This document shows positions 44,718 through 52,961 of a DNA stretch of 64,000 bases, in pieces. The first letter of the stretch is position 1, and every line of letters starts with the position of its first letter. The translations under genes and the position numbers were made by a program. The stretch is taken from positions 186,001 to 250,000 of the forward strand of contig CASFPE010000029.1 of the NCBI GenBank assembly GCA_949296575.1, read 5' to 3'. The stretch is from an uncultured Bacteroides sp. Lineage in GTDB: Bacteria; Bacteroidota; Bacteroidia; Bacteroidales; Bacteroidaceae. Under the pieces are notes generated by a model. The model was not told where the DNA came from. It did not search any database and worked only from the letters and a program-made list of their open reading frames with translations.

Positions 44718-45839
44718 TTATCTCACAAATCTCCAATAATGCTCCGGCGTGATGATTTCATAAGTGGAGTTGGGGTAAGAGTTCGCAAATGTTTTGGGTT
44801 GGCTGCTTTTTGCTTTTCCGTTCCATTTGAATTCAAAGGCGTGCAGCATGCCGTCTTCTTCCTCAATCAAGTCAATCTCTTGCTGTTCGTGCGTTCGCCA
44901 AAAGAACAATTGCGCGAAATTGCCGGAATAGGCATTGCGTTTCACCCTTTCGCTCACCATGAGATTTTCCCACAATGCCCCGGCATCGTTCCTCAGTTCC
45001 AAGGGAGCGAAGTTGGACAGGATGGCATTTCTCACGCCGTTGTCGTAAAAGTAGATTTTCTTTCCCTTTTTTATCTCATTCCGAAGGTTCCGGCTGAAGG
45101 AATCCAACTTGAACACGACAAAACATTTCTCTAACAGGTTGATGTAACTTTCCACCGTGCTTTTGTCCACGCCCAGCAAGTTGCTTAATTCGTTGTAGGA
45201 CACTTCGCTGCCTAACTGCAATGCCAACGCCCTTGCCAGCTTTTGGATTAGTTCGGGTTTCTTGATGCCTTTGTAAGCGAACAGGTCTTTGTATAAATAG
45301 TTGTTGGTCAGTGACATTAAAGTGCGCTTCGCATCGCCGGGTTCCGTCACTACTTCTGGGTACAGGCCGTAAATCATGCGGCTTTCTATCAGCCTGTTTT
45401 CTTCTCTTTCCGAACTGTTCAGAGCCAATTCCGCCAAGGAAAAGGGGAAGAGGTTGTATTCAATCAGCCTTCCCGTGGCCGGTTCGTTGATTTCGTTCGC
45501 CATGTCGAGAGAGGAAGAGCCGGTCACGATAACTTGTGTTTGCAGTTTCAGGTCGCCTATCATCTTCAGCGTCAGCCCGATGTTCTTCACCCTTTGGCCT
45601 TCGTCAATGAACACTAATTGGTAGGGCATCAACAATTGTTTCAGTTCCGTGGATGTTTTTCCTTCCAGTGCCAGAACATCGTCTATGTTATCGCAGTTCA
45701 GGAAAAGCGTTTTCTCGTTTCCTTCTTGCAATTCGGAGAGCAACGTGGTTTTGCCTACTTGCCTTGCGCCTAATAATACGATGACTTTTTTGCGGCGGTA
45801 GTCGGCCAAGATGGAGTTTTTAATGATGCGGCTGATCAT
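44718..45839 (-). CDS. AAA ATPase with DUF4143 C-terminal domain
   Basis: 373 residues from ATG 45839; longer upstream frames cross the promoter and are rejected. The N-terminal AAA_14 ATPase has Walker A LLGARQVGKTTLL (24-32 region) and Walker B LVFIDEGQRV. The C-terminal DUF4143 part contains a winged-helix-like segment (YNELSNLLGVDKSTVESYINLLEKCFVVF) and a nuclease-like block (FFWRTHEQQEIDLIEEEDGMLHAFEFKWN) with the E-x-D...E-x-K pattern of PD-(D/E)XK nucleases. Such genes are frequent, patchily distributed and of unknown function. It is a single gene flanked by periodic arrays on both sides. Confidence 0.9.
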   Translation of the reverse strand: MISRIIKNSILADYRRKKVIVLLGARQVGKTTLLSELQEGNEKTLFLNCDNIDDVLALEGKTSTELKQLLMPYQLVFIDEGQRVKNIGLTLKMIGDLKLQTQVIVTGSSSLDMANEINEPATGRLIEYNLFPFSLAELALNSSEREENRLIESRMIYGLYPEVVTEPGDAKRTLMSLTNNYLYKDLFAYKGIKKPELIQKLARALALQLGSEVSYNELSNLLGVDKSTVESYINLLEKCFVVFKLDSFSRNLRNEIKKGKKIYFYDNGVRNAILSNFAPLELRNDAGALWENLMVSERVKRNAYSGNFAQLFFWRTHEQQEIDLIEEEDGMLHAFEFKWNGKAKSSQPKTFANSYPNSTYEIITPEHYWRFVR

Positions 45840-45852
45840 GTTTTTTTGTTTG

Positions 45853-45883
45853 CAAATATAGTGAATCCTCCAAATTCTGCCAA
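45853..45883 (-). promoter_or_regulatory. Promoter of the DUF4143 ATPase gene
   Basis: Minus-strand TTG (45883-45881), 20-nt spacer, TATATTTG (45860-45853), 13 nt before the ATG. All elements match the Bacteroidota consensus. Confidence 0.8.
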
Positions 45884-45980
45884 ATTTGGAGAGTGTAACC
45901 GCCAAATTCGGTAGGAATTTGGCGGATTGTGGCTTCTCATCCCCCGGAGGGTCGCTGGGGAAGCGTGTCGGGCGTTGCCT

Positions 45981-46210
45981 GAAACCTTCCAAGGTTTGGG
46001 GCAAAACCTTGGAAGGATTTTCAAGAACCTTTGGGAGGATCTTGGAATTCTTCTATGAAGTTTTTAGAAAAAGTTCCTGAACTTTCATGCAATTGTTGCT
46101 GGACTTTTTTTGAAAAGTTCTGTGCATTCTTTTTGGAGGGACTGCAAGGTTTTGCGGTTCTGCATGGCTTCTGCATCCAGGCTCTTGCAACCTGAAACCT
46201 GAACTTTGCA
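45981..46210. repeat. Array B: degenerate ~22-bp periodic repeat with strong hairpin
   Basis: Within a 672-nt gene-free gap (45840-46511), related units start at 45981 (GAAACC), 46003 (AAAACC), 46024 (AGAACC), 46045 (GAATTC), 46067, 46090, 46112 and 46135, spaced 21-23 bp. Units 1-2 form a perfect 13-bp inverted repeat: CCTTCCAAGGTTT at 45985-45997 with its complement at 46004-46016, loop GGGGCA. Related CTGAAC/CTGGAACCTG motifs continue to about 46240 with decaying regularity. I see no gene in it; the rest of the gap to 46377 is AT-rich without a clear signal. Confidence 0.65.
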
Positions 46211-46377
46211 ATCAGAACTCTGGAACCTGGAATCTTCCTTGGCTCCTTCATTCAGGCTGCTGCCTGCCATTTTCCGTCCATCTTTTCCAACGTTTTTAAA
46301 AACATTTCCCGCCTTTTTAAGCAGAATGCCTGCTTTGTTAAAAGATTCTAACTGTTTGCTTTTTCCCCGCCAATGTC

Positions 46378-46409
46378 TTGCTGCGGTTTAACAGATATTA
46401 TTACATTTG
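46378..46409 (+). promoter_or_regulatory. Promoter of the 46512 gene
   Basis: TTG (46378-46380), 21-nt spacer, TACATTTG (46402-46409). It implies an unusually long leader of about 98 nt before the ATG at 46512. Confidence 0.7.
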
Positions 46410-46432
46410 GACGCGGTTTGTTGCAAAGAAGG

Positions 46433-46455
46433 TTGTTGCATGTTTCTTGCAACAA
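46433..46455 (+). promoter_or_regulatory. Hairpin in the long leader of the 46512 mRNA
   Basis: TTGTTGCA (46433-46440) pairs perfectly with TGCAACAA (46448-46455) around a 7-nt loop. Further TTGCAA and TTGTTGC copies at 46420 and 46480 allow alternative pairing, which could make a switching leader. Confidence 0.5.
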
Positions 46456-46511
46456 TATGCGATAATACCTTGTTGCGTGCAAACGTTTGTTTAATCTAAA
46501 AAACAGTAACT

Positions 46512-49500
46512 ATGTTAAAGAAGAAATTGTCTCTTTCCGTCCTCATGCTGGGGCTTCTGTGCAGTTCGGGCCTGAAGGCGCAAGAAGCAGCGGCGGAGGC
46601 GCAGGTGATTCCTGTCAACTTCACTTATTCTTCCAGTTATTTCACAGCAATGTCCGACAACGGCCTTTGGATTGCTGCGGCGGGAACGGAAGAAGAAAAC
46701 ACGCTGACCAGCGCGTATCCCTCTCTCGTGAATGCCACGACCGGCGAAGTGACGGAACTGTGGGAAGGCGGGAATTATTCCGGCTATACGGCCAACGATG
46801 TGACAGACGATGGCAAAACGGTAGTGGGAAGCAGCCCGGACGGCGCGGCCTATTACGATGTGGATGCAAAAGCCTGGGTCAAGTTGCCTATGGCGGATAC
46901 TGGTGTTTCCGGGGAGGCTTGGTGCGTGACACCCGACGGGAAGCGCATCGCAGGCTATGGATTCAGAGGAAATTTCGGCGCGGACGACTATGCGGAAATG
47001 GCCTTGCTGTGGGAACGGCAGGATGATGGCACGTACCGGCAGATAGACGTGGCGGAAGAGTTGGAAGGCTTTCCCATCCGCGACAAGAACGATGCGCTGA
47101 CCGGCATGGTGCGCATTGAGAACATGAGCGCGGACGGCAACCTGCTGGCCGGGGCGATGAATTTCGTTTACCCGCAACAGGCCTGCTACTATATCTATGA
47201 TTGCACCACGCACGAGACGGTTTACATCGACAACTATATGGAGGAATACGGCTGCCAAGCCGGGTCGTTCATCGACCAGTCCAACATGAGCAACGACGGC
47301 GCTTACATCACCGGCAGCGCATACGTGGTGATAGGCGCGGAAGAATACACGTCGGCTTACCGTTATAATATAAAGGAAAAGGCTTTTGAATTGTATAACA
47401 CCTACAACGACGAGATGGACCGTGCGGGCAAGGCCATTGCCAATGACGGCACGTTGTTCGCCTGTTCTCCGGCGGTCAACCCGTTGCGTTATGCCTATGT
47501 GCGGGTCGGCAACCTGTGGTTCGGCCTGGATGAAATCATGAGCGAGCGATACAACATGAACATCGCAGAACGCCTGAATTCGGAAACAACGGGAACCGTC
47601 ACCGACGTGTCGGACGACGGGCGTGTCATTGCCGGCATGTCCATGTCCACAGGAAGCGGCTACATCGTCCGCTTGCCGGAGACATTCGCTGAAGCGGCTG
47701 CAAACATCGATCCGCTGGCCGCTTATGCCGTGAGTCCTGCGGAGGGTTCTGCGTTCGCGCGTTTCCGTTCCGCCACCATCGCTTTCACGAAGCCGGCCAA
47801 GCTGGTCAGCGGGAAGCAGGCGCAACTGCTGGATGAAAGCGGCAAATCGGTACGTTCGCTCACCATATCGGCCAATGCCGACGGGTTGAGCTTCAACGCA
47901 GGAGGCATGCCTACGACGCTGGAGGCAGGCAAGGAGTACACGCTCTATTTCCCGGCGGGAACCTTCTGCCTGGCTGCAGACGAGAGTTTCACCAACCATG
48001 ACATCCGCATTCGTTACGTGGGGCGCGAGAACACGCCGGCCCAAGCGACCAACATATCGCCGGCAGACGGCGCAAATGTGTCGGAAATCAGCACGAGCAA
48101 TGCCGTGACCATCACGTTCGACATGAACGTGCAAGTGGCAACAGGGGAGGACAACCAGGCTGCCGTGGGCTATTTGTATGAAGCCGACAGCGAATCGCCC
48201 CTGTGCGAACTGGTCATCACCGTCGTGGATAACCGGATTGCCCTGGCACCGGCGCTCCGCCGCTATCTGCGCAACGGCATTGATTACCGCGTGGTGTTGC
48301 CGGCCGAATCCGTGACCGACATCATGGGCGACTGCGGCAACGAGGAAATCACCGTCACCTACCACGGCATTTATGTGCAGGAACCGAGTTCCAATGCCGA
48401 CCTTTTCTTCGACGACTTCAATGACCCGTCCGTGTCGATGGCCACCTACCTGCTCTATGAAGGCGACCACAACACGCCCGCTTCCGTTCCGGCGGAGTGG
48501 GAGTTCGACGCCGACAACCATCCGTGGAACTTCACGTTGCGCGAAAGCTTGGAGGATACCGACTATTTTGCCGCCTCGCATTCCATGTACAATCCCGCAG
48601 GCAAGTCGGACGACTGGATGGCTTTGCCGCAACTTATTATCGAGAACCCGGACTATTATCTCACGTTCAACGCGCAATCCTACATTTTCACAAAGACGGA
48701 TGTGCTGGAAGTCATCGTGCTGGAAGCCGAAGAAGGCTACACCACGTTCACGAAGGACCTCTACGACCGTTTCATGGCGGAGGGCAAGACGGTGTTTGCA
48801 GAACAGCTGTCGCCCGGCGGTTCGCAGGACGGGCTTTATGATGACTGGACCTCGTATGAAGTGTCCTTGGCGGAGTTTTCTGGCAAGAGCATCTACATTG
48901 CTTTCGTCAATCGGAACGAGGACGAAAGCGTCATCTTCCTGGACAACGTGAGGGTGCATTACCGGGGCGACTTCGTGCTGACCAACACCACGGAGGCTTC
49001 CGTCGTGAACCAGCCGTCGGCCACGGTGTCGGCTGCGTTGCTCATCACTGGCGATGATACCTACAACGACCTGACGGCCACGTGTGTCAGTGCGGATGGA
49101 AGCTTCACTTCCACCTACACAGCCACAGGACTGGGCCTGACCAGCGGAAGCGATGCCTACCGCTTCGAGTTCCCCGAAGAACTTCCGTTGGAGGTGGGCG
49201 AGGAAACCCGCTACACGATTACCGTCAACATGGACGGCAACCAGTTGTCGCAAAGCGGCGTGGTGCGCAACTTGGCCTTTGCCACCACCAAGCGCGTCGT
49301 GCTGGAGGAAGGCACGGGACAGGGATGCGGCAACTGCCCGCGCGGCATGTTGGCCATCGAGAACTTGCAAACCTTGTTCGGCGACCGCTTCATTCCCATT
49401 GCCATCCACAGCGTGTCGATGGGGGCCGACCCGTACGCCTACGATGAATACAACAACTATGTGGGTACCACCGGCCTGCCGAGCGGGCGCGTCAACCGCA

Positions 49501-50336
49501 TCGACACGATTTATGCCGATGCCGTGCAGGTGTATGACGCGGAAGCCAACGCCATGCGCTACCGCTTCAACAGCGAGGCGGGCAACGAAACGTGGCTCGA
49601 CATCGTGCAGCGTGAGTTCGAGCAGAACCCGGTGGCCGATGCCGATGTCAACATCACGAAGGCCGACATGTTGACGGGCTCCAAGCAAGTGGTGCTGGAA
49701 GGCAACGTCAACTATGCGGTCAACATGGGTTCCTTGAACCATACCCTCGTGTTGGTCATCACGGAAAACAACCTTCCGGGACAGCAACATAACTATTTCA
49801 CCAGCAATGACGACCCCTTGCTTGGCGAGTGGGGCCAAGGCGGCGATTACGGCCAGCCGATTGTGTCTTGCGTGTATAACCATGTGGCCCGCCGTGTCGT
49901 GGACGAGGCTTACAGGGGCTTGTCGGGCATCATTCCCGTGGAGGTGGCCGCCGGCGAGCCGGTGCCGTTCAGCATCACCCGCACGGCCTACGACAACATC
50001 TCCAACTGGGGCAACTGCGAACTGGTGGCCATGCTGGTGGATGCCAATAGCGGCCGGGTGGTGAATGCCAACATCGTGCCGTTCACGGTGGATGGCGTGG
50101 GCATCGATGAAGTGGCGGCCGAGTCGGACATACAGGTCATGGCGGCAGGCGGCGCAGTGCAAGTGGCTTGCGATGAGCCGATGGACGTGGCCGTTTACAG
50201 CTTGAATGGCCAGATGGCGGGCGCAGCGAGCGGCAACGGCACGGTAATGGTGCCGGTAAGCGGCGGCAAGGGCCTGTACATCGTCCGGGTGAACACCGCC
50301 AATGCTTCCGTGGTGCGGAAAGTGATGTTGCGTTAA
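46512..50336 (+). CDS. Very large secreted multidomain protein: beta-propeller, Ig-like, cleaved-adhesin, Omp28 and sorting-like domains
   Basis: 1274 residues. Signal peptide MLKKKLSLSVLMLGLLCSSGLKA. In order: repeated blades with DDG motifs (TAMSDNGLWIA, NDVTDDGKTVVGSS, CVTPDGKRIAGYG; about 40-390), as in HAF/propeller proteins; two Ig-like modules (SPAEGSAFARFRSATIAF, SPADGANVSEISTSNAVTITFDM; about 410-630); a jelly-roll resembling cleaved-adhesin/choice-of-anchor J (FFDDFNDPS...WMALPQLIIENPDYYLTF; about 640-820); an Omp28-like domain (about 925-1190) with CGNC at Cys939/Cys942; and a T9SS-type tail (VAVYSLNGQMAGAA...GKGLYIVRVN). Function is unknown; likely a surface-displayed adhesin or cargo. 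It has its own promoter and structured leader. Confidence 0.85.
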   Translation: MLKKKLSLSVLMLGLLCSSGLKAQEAAAEAQVIPVNFTYSSSYFTAMSDNGLWIAAAGTEEENTLTSAYPSLVNATTGEVTELWEGGNYSGYTANDVTDDGKTVVGSSPDGAAYYDVDAKAWVKLPMADTGVSGEAWCVTPDGKRIAGYGFRGNFGADDYAEMALLWERQDDGTYRQIDVAEELEGFPIRDKNDALTGMVRIENMSADGNLLAGAMNFVYPQQACYYIYDCTTHETVYIDNYMEEYGCQAGSFIDQSNMSNDGAYITGSAYVVIGAEEYTSAYRYNIKEKAFELYNTYNDEMDRAGKAIANDGTLFACSPAVNPLRYAYVRVGNLWFGLDEIMSERYNMNIAERLNSETTGTVTDVSDDGRVIAGMSMSTGSGYIVRLPETFAEAAANIDPLAAYAVSPAEGSAFARFRSATIAFTKPAKLVSGKQAQLLDESGKSVRSLTISANADGLSFNAGGMPTTLEAGKEYTLYFPAGTFCLAADESFTNHDIRIRYVGRENTPAQATNISPADGANVSEISTSNAVTITFDMNVQVATGEDNQAAVGYLYEADSESPLCELVITVVDNRIALAPALRRYLRNGIDYRVVLPAESVTDIMGDCGNEEITVTYHGIYVQEPSSNADLFFDDFNDPSVSMATYLLYEGDHNTPASVPAEWEFDADNHPWNFTLRESLEDTDYFAASHSMYNPAGKSDDWMALPQLIIENPDYYLTFNAQSYIFTKTDVLEVIVLEAEEGYTTFTKDLYDRFMAEGKTVFAEQLSPGGSQDGLYDDWTSYEVSLAEFSGKSIYIAFVNRNEDESVIFLDNVRVHYRGDFVLTNTTEASVVNQPSATVSAALLITGDDTYNDLTATCVSADGSFTSTYTATGLGLTSGSDAYRFEFPEELPLEVGEETRYTITVNMDGNQLSQSGVVRNLAFATTKRVVLEEGTGQGCGNCPRGMLAIENLQTLFGDRFIPIAIHSVSMGADPYAYDEYNNYVGTTGLPSGRVNRIDTIYADAVQVYDAEANAMRYRFNSEAGNETWLDIVQREFEQNPVADADVNITKADMLTGSKQVVLEGNVNYAVNMGSLNHTLVLVITENNLPGQQHNYFTSNDDPLLGEWGQGGDYGQPIVSCVYNHVARRVVDEAYRGLSGIIPVEVAAGEPVPFSITRTAYDNISNWGNCELVAMLVDANSGRVVNANIVPFTVDGVGIDEVAAESDIQVMAAGGAVQVACDEPMDVAVYSLNGQMAGAASGNGTVMVPVSGGKGLYIVRVNTANASVVRKVMLR

Positions 50337-50423
50337 GCAGGATAAAACAAGGGATGCATGGGCGGGCGGTTCCGCACATGCTCCCTCCCGATATTTTTAT
50401 TGTTAATTTAAAATGTTTGTATT

Positions 50424-52865
50424 ATGAGGAAAACTTTACTTTTGCTTGTTGCGGCAGTGATGTGCTGCGCGACGAACGTTTGGGCGCTTTCCGGCGCTGG
50501 CACGGAAGCGGAACCTTATGTGGTGGCGGATGGCGAGACGTTCTCCATTCCGGCAAACCAAAAGGTTTGGTTCAATTTCACGGCACCTGCCAATGGCACC
50601 GTGGATTTCTTGCAAAGCGTGACTTACCTGAGCCATGCTTTCATGGTGAAGGACGCGAACGGCGTGTGGCAGACTGCGGCGAATTTTGATTATAATGGGA
50701 CAAATACGGGAACTTATGCCCTTGAGGAGGGACGGACCTACGAATTTATGACGAATGTCTCTGCGTGGTCCGCAGATGAGATAACCGTGCGCTTTGTCGC
50801 TGCCGCAGGGGATGCCCTTGATGTGGTGTCTGCCAATCCGGCAGAAGGTTCGGACGTTGCTTCCATCACAGAGGCTTCACCGGTTCAAATCACTTTCAAT
50901 AAAGAAGTGGGCTATGTGATGGCCGAAATCCAAGGCGGCGAGGAATGGAGTTCGTTTGAGGCCGTGATGGTGACGGAAGGAAGCGAAACGGGCGAAGAAG
51001 CCCCGGCAACGTCGGCCACATGGAACTTGGTGCCTTATGTGGACATCACGCTGTATGAAGGCATTGTTTACACGGTGACCCTCAAGGCATATGCCACCGA
51101 AGAGGATTGGTTGCAGGAAGGAAACCCGGAAGCAACCCCGGCAGAGACCACGACAATCACCTATAACGGGGCTTCTGAAGCCATCCAATATTCAGACGTG
51201 AAGCTGGTGAGCATCTCGCCCGACCCGAACGTCACCGAACTGGAGGATATGTTGAGCGTGGCGAACCCGAGTTTCACCGTCACTTTCAGCGGTGCAGTCA
51301 ACGTGGTGTCTTGCACCATCGCGTTGGGTTCGGGAGGCAGCATCGATGTGCCGACCGAGGGTAATGGCACAGCTACGATAACCTGCACGCCTCCTGTTGG
51401 TTCCAGCGACTATTCTTTGGCCATCGTGTTGCAAGTGACGGACACGGAAGGCCTTCTCCTCAATGACGAGAACCCGGCTGTGGACGGCGTGATGTTCTGG
51501 AACAATTCTTATTCCTTTGACATGCCGGTGGCAGACGGCCGCACGGCAGATACGTCATTGGAAGCCACGGATGTGGTGCCTGCAGACGGCGGTTATGTGT
51601 CTTCACTTGAAAAAGTGACGTTCACCATGACGGGCGCTGGAGACCAAGACGGTTTCTATGGCCGCACTTCCAAGGCTAATGCCGGCATCTATAAGGATGA
51701 TGTGAAAGTGTATGACGTGCTGCTCACGCAGGATGATGAAAGGGCTGCGGAAGAAGACCCGAACTACATCGCCGGAACGACCGGCTATTTCATTGCCACG
51801 GTTTGCGAATTGAACTCGGTGGATTACGACAATGTGGAGGCAGCCGTTCCGGCATCCATCACTGAGTCAGGCACTTATACTTTGAAAATAGACGAGCAAT
51901 CCATCGGCGACGGGAACTTCGACCCCAACGCACCTTGGCTGGGCGATTTGGGCGGCGTGCAGGGACGTTGCAATCCGGAAATCGCATGGACATTCAATGT
52001 GGTAAGCGAAATCGTGGAAGTGACGAACGTGGATCCTGCACCTTATAACACGAACGGCGGCGTGTTCAACAGCGAAATACCGGCAGAAGTGAAGATTACG
52101 ATGAGTTCGGAGAACTTCACGGTGCAGGGAGATGCCACGGTGCGCTACGGCATGAACACCATGGAAATTGCGCAAGTATCCGTGGAAGGCAACGTATTGA
52201 CCGTCTCCGGCATCAGCGAGGAGGCACGCAATGCAGGGCAAGCAACGGTGATGGTCAGCGCAGTGTCTGCGGACGGCGCCCCGATTGTGTACGGCGCGGA
52301 TGCGGAAGAAGGGCTGAGCCTGATTATCCTGACCTACCAGACCGACCGCGCAACGCTTGTCCCGGTATCGGTGGATCCGGCGGAAGGAACGGTGGAAAGC
52401 CTTGAAACCATCACGCTGCTCATGAGCGAATATGTAGGCACGATTGACATGAGCCAGCGTGTGGTTGTGACCGACCAAGCCGGAACGGAAACCGTTTGTT
52501 CAATGGATTATGATTGGAGTGTAATGGAAGCCGCAATCATTACTTTGGATGAACCCATCACCGAAGAAGGCATTTATACCTTGGTGATACCGGAAGGCAC
52601 CATTTACAGCATGGATTCGAATTTCGGCTTTGTGGATGAATATGGCAATCCGGAAGGGGATTATTACAACCCGGAACTGACCTATACGTTCAGGATTGGC
52701 AACCCGGACGGCATCGACAGCGTGGCTGCAGATGAAAACCGCGTGGTGAAGGCTTACACCGTAAGCGGCATTTGCGTGGGCGAAGGCACTATGGCCGAAC
52801 TGAAAGACCTGTTGCCTGCGGGCATCTATATCATGGACGGACAGAAAGTGGCCGTGGTGAAATGA
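50424..52865 (+). CDS. Large secreted protein with repeated Ig-like (Big_5-type) domains and sorting-like tail
   Basis: 813 residues, signal peptide MRKTLLLLVAAVMCCATNVWA. An N-terminal beta-sandwich (about 25-135: PYVVADGETFSIPANQKVWFNFTAPANGTVDFL) is followed by several bacterial Ig-like domains marked by SANPAEGSDVASITEASPVQITFN, VSISPDPNVTELEDML, ATDVVPADGGYVSSLEKVTFTM and VSVDPAEGTVESLETITLLM. It ends in a short sorting-like domain (RVVKAYTVSGICVGEG...LLPAGIYIMDGQKVAVVK). Very acidic, as usual for surface proteins. Same strand and domain style as its neighbours; 87 nt after the 1274-residue protein with no clear promoter between, so possibly co-transcribed. Confidence 0.82.
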   Translation: MRKTLLLLVAAVMCCATNVWALSGAGTEAEPYVVADGETFSIPANQKVWFNFTAPANGTVDFLQSVTYLSHAFMVKDANGVWQTAANFDYNGTNTGTYALEEGRTYEFMTNVSAWSADEITVRFVAAAGDALDVVSANPAEGSDVASITEASPVQITFNKEVGYVMAEIQGGEEWSSFEAVMVTEGSETGEEAPATSATWNLVPYVDITLYEGIVYTVTLKAYATEEDWLQEGNPEATPAETTTITYNGASEAIQYSDVKLVSISPDPNVTELEDMLSVANPSFTVTFSGAVNVVSCTIALGSGGSIDVPTEGNGTATITCTPPVGSSDYSLAIVLQVTDTEGLLLNDENPAVDGVMFWNNSYSFDMPVADGRTADTSLEATDVVPADGGYVSSLEKVTFTMTGAGDQDGFYGRTSKANAGIYKDDVKVYDVLLTQDDERAAEEDPNYIAGTTGYFIATVCELNSVDYDNVEAAVPASITESGTYTLKIDEQSIGDGNFDPNAPWLGDLGGVQGRCNPEIAWTFNVVSEIVEVTNVDPAPYNTNGGVFNSEIPAEVKITMSSENFTVQGDATVRYGMNTMEIAQVSVEGNVLTVSGISEEARNAGQATVMVSAVSADGAPIVYGADAEEGLSLIILTYQTDRATLVPVSVDPAEGTVESLETITLLMSEYVGTIDMSQRVVVTDQAGTETVCSMDYDWSVMEAAIITLDEPITEEGIYTLVIPEGTIYSMDSNFGFVDEYGNPEGDYYNPELTYTFRIGNPDGIDSVAADENRVVKAYTVSGICVGEGTMAELKDLLPAGIYIMDGQKVAVVK

Positions 52866-52906
52866 GGCATCCTTCCATTGTTTGGTTATAAATCAGTATG
52901 AGCGGG

Positions 52907-52936
52907 GGAGACCGTGGCGGCAGTGCCACGGCCTCC
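52907..52936 (+). terminator. Hairpin between two large secreted-protein genes
   Basis: GGAGACCGTGGC (52907-52918) pairs with GCCACGGCCTCC (52925-52936) with one A-C mismatch and a 6-nt loop. The downstream sequence TTCCATTTCTTTAA is only loosely T-rich, so it could attenuate rather than end transcription. Confidence 0.55.
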
Positions 52937-52961
52937 TTCCATTTCTTTAAAACGGTTTTGT

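Noticed and set aside
45886..46391. Short open frames in the 672-nt gap upstream of the giant gene
   Set aside because: They lie in array B, have no plausible signal or domain, and differ in frame from unit to unit.
46515..50162. A 1215-codon open frame antisense to the giant secreted-protein gene
   Set aside because: It is His/Arg/Val-rich with no signal or domain, mirrors the codon bias of the sense gene, and the sense strand has a signal peptide, domains and promoter. It is a compositional shadow.
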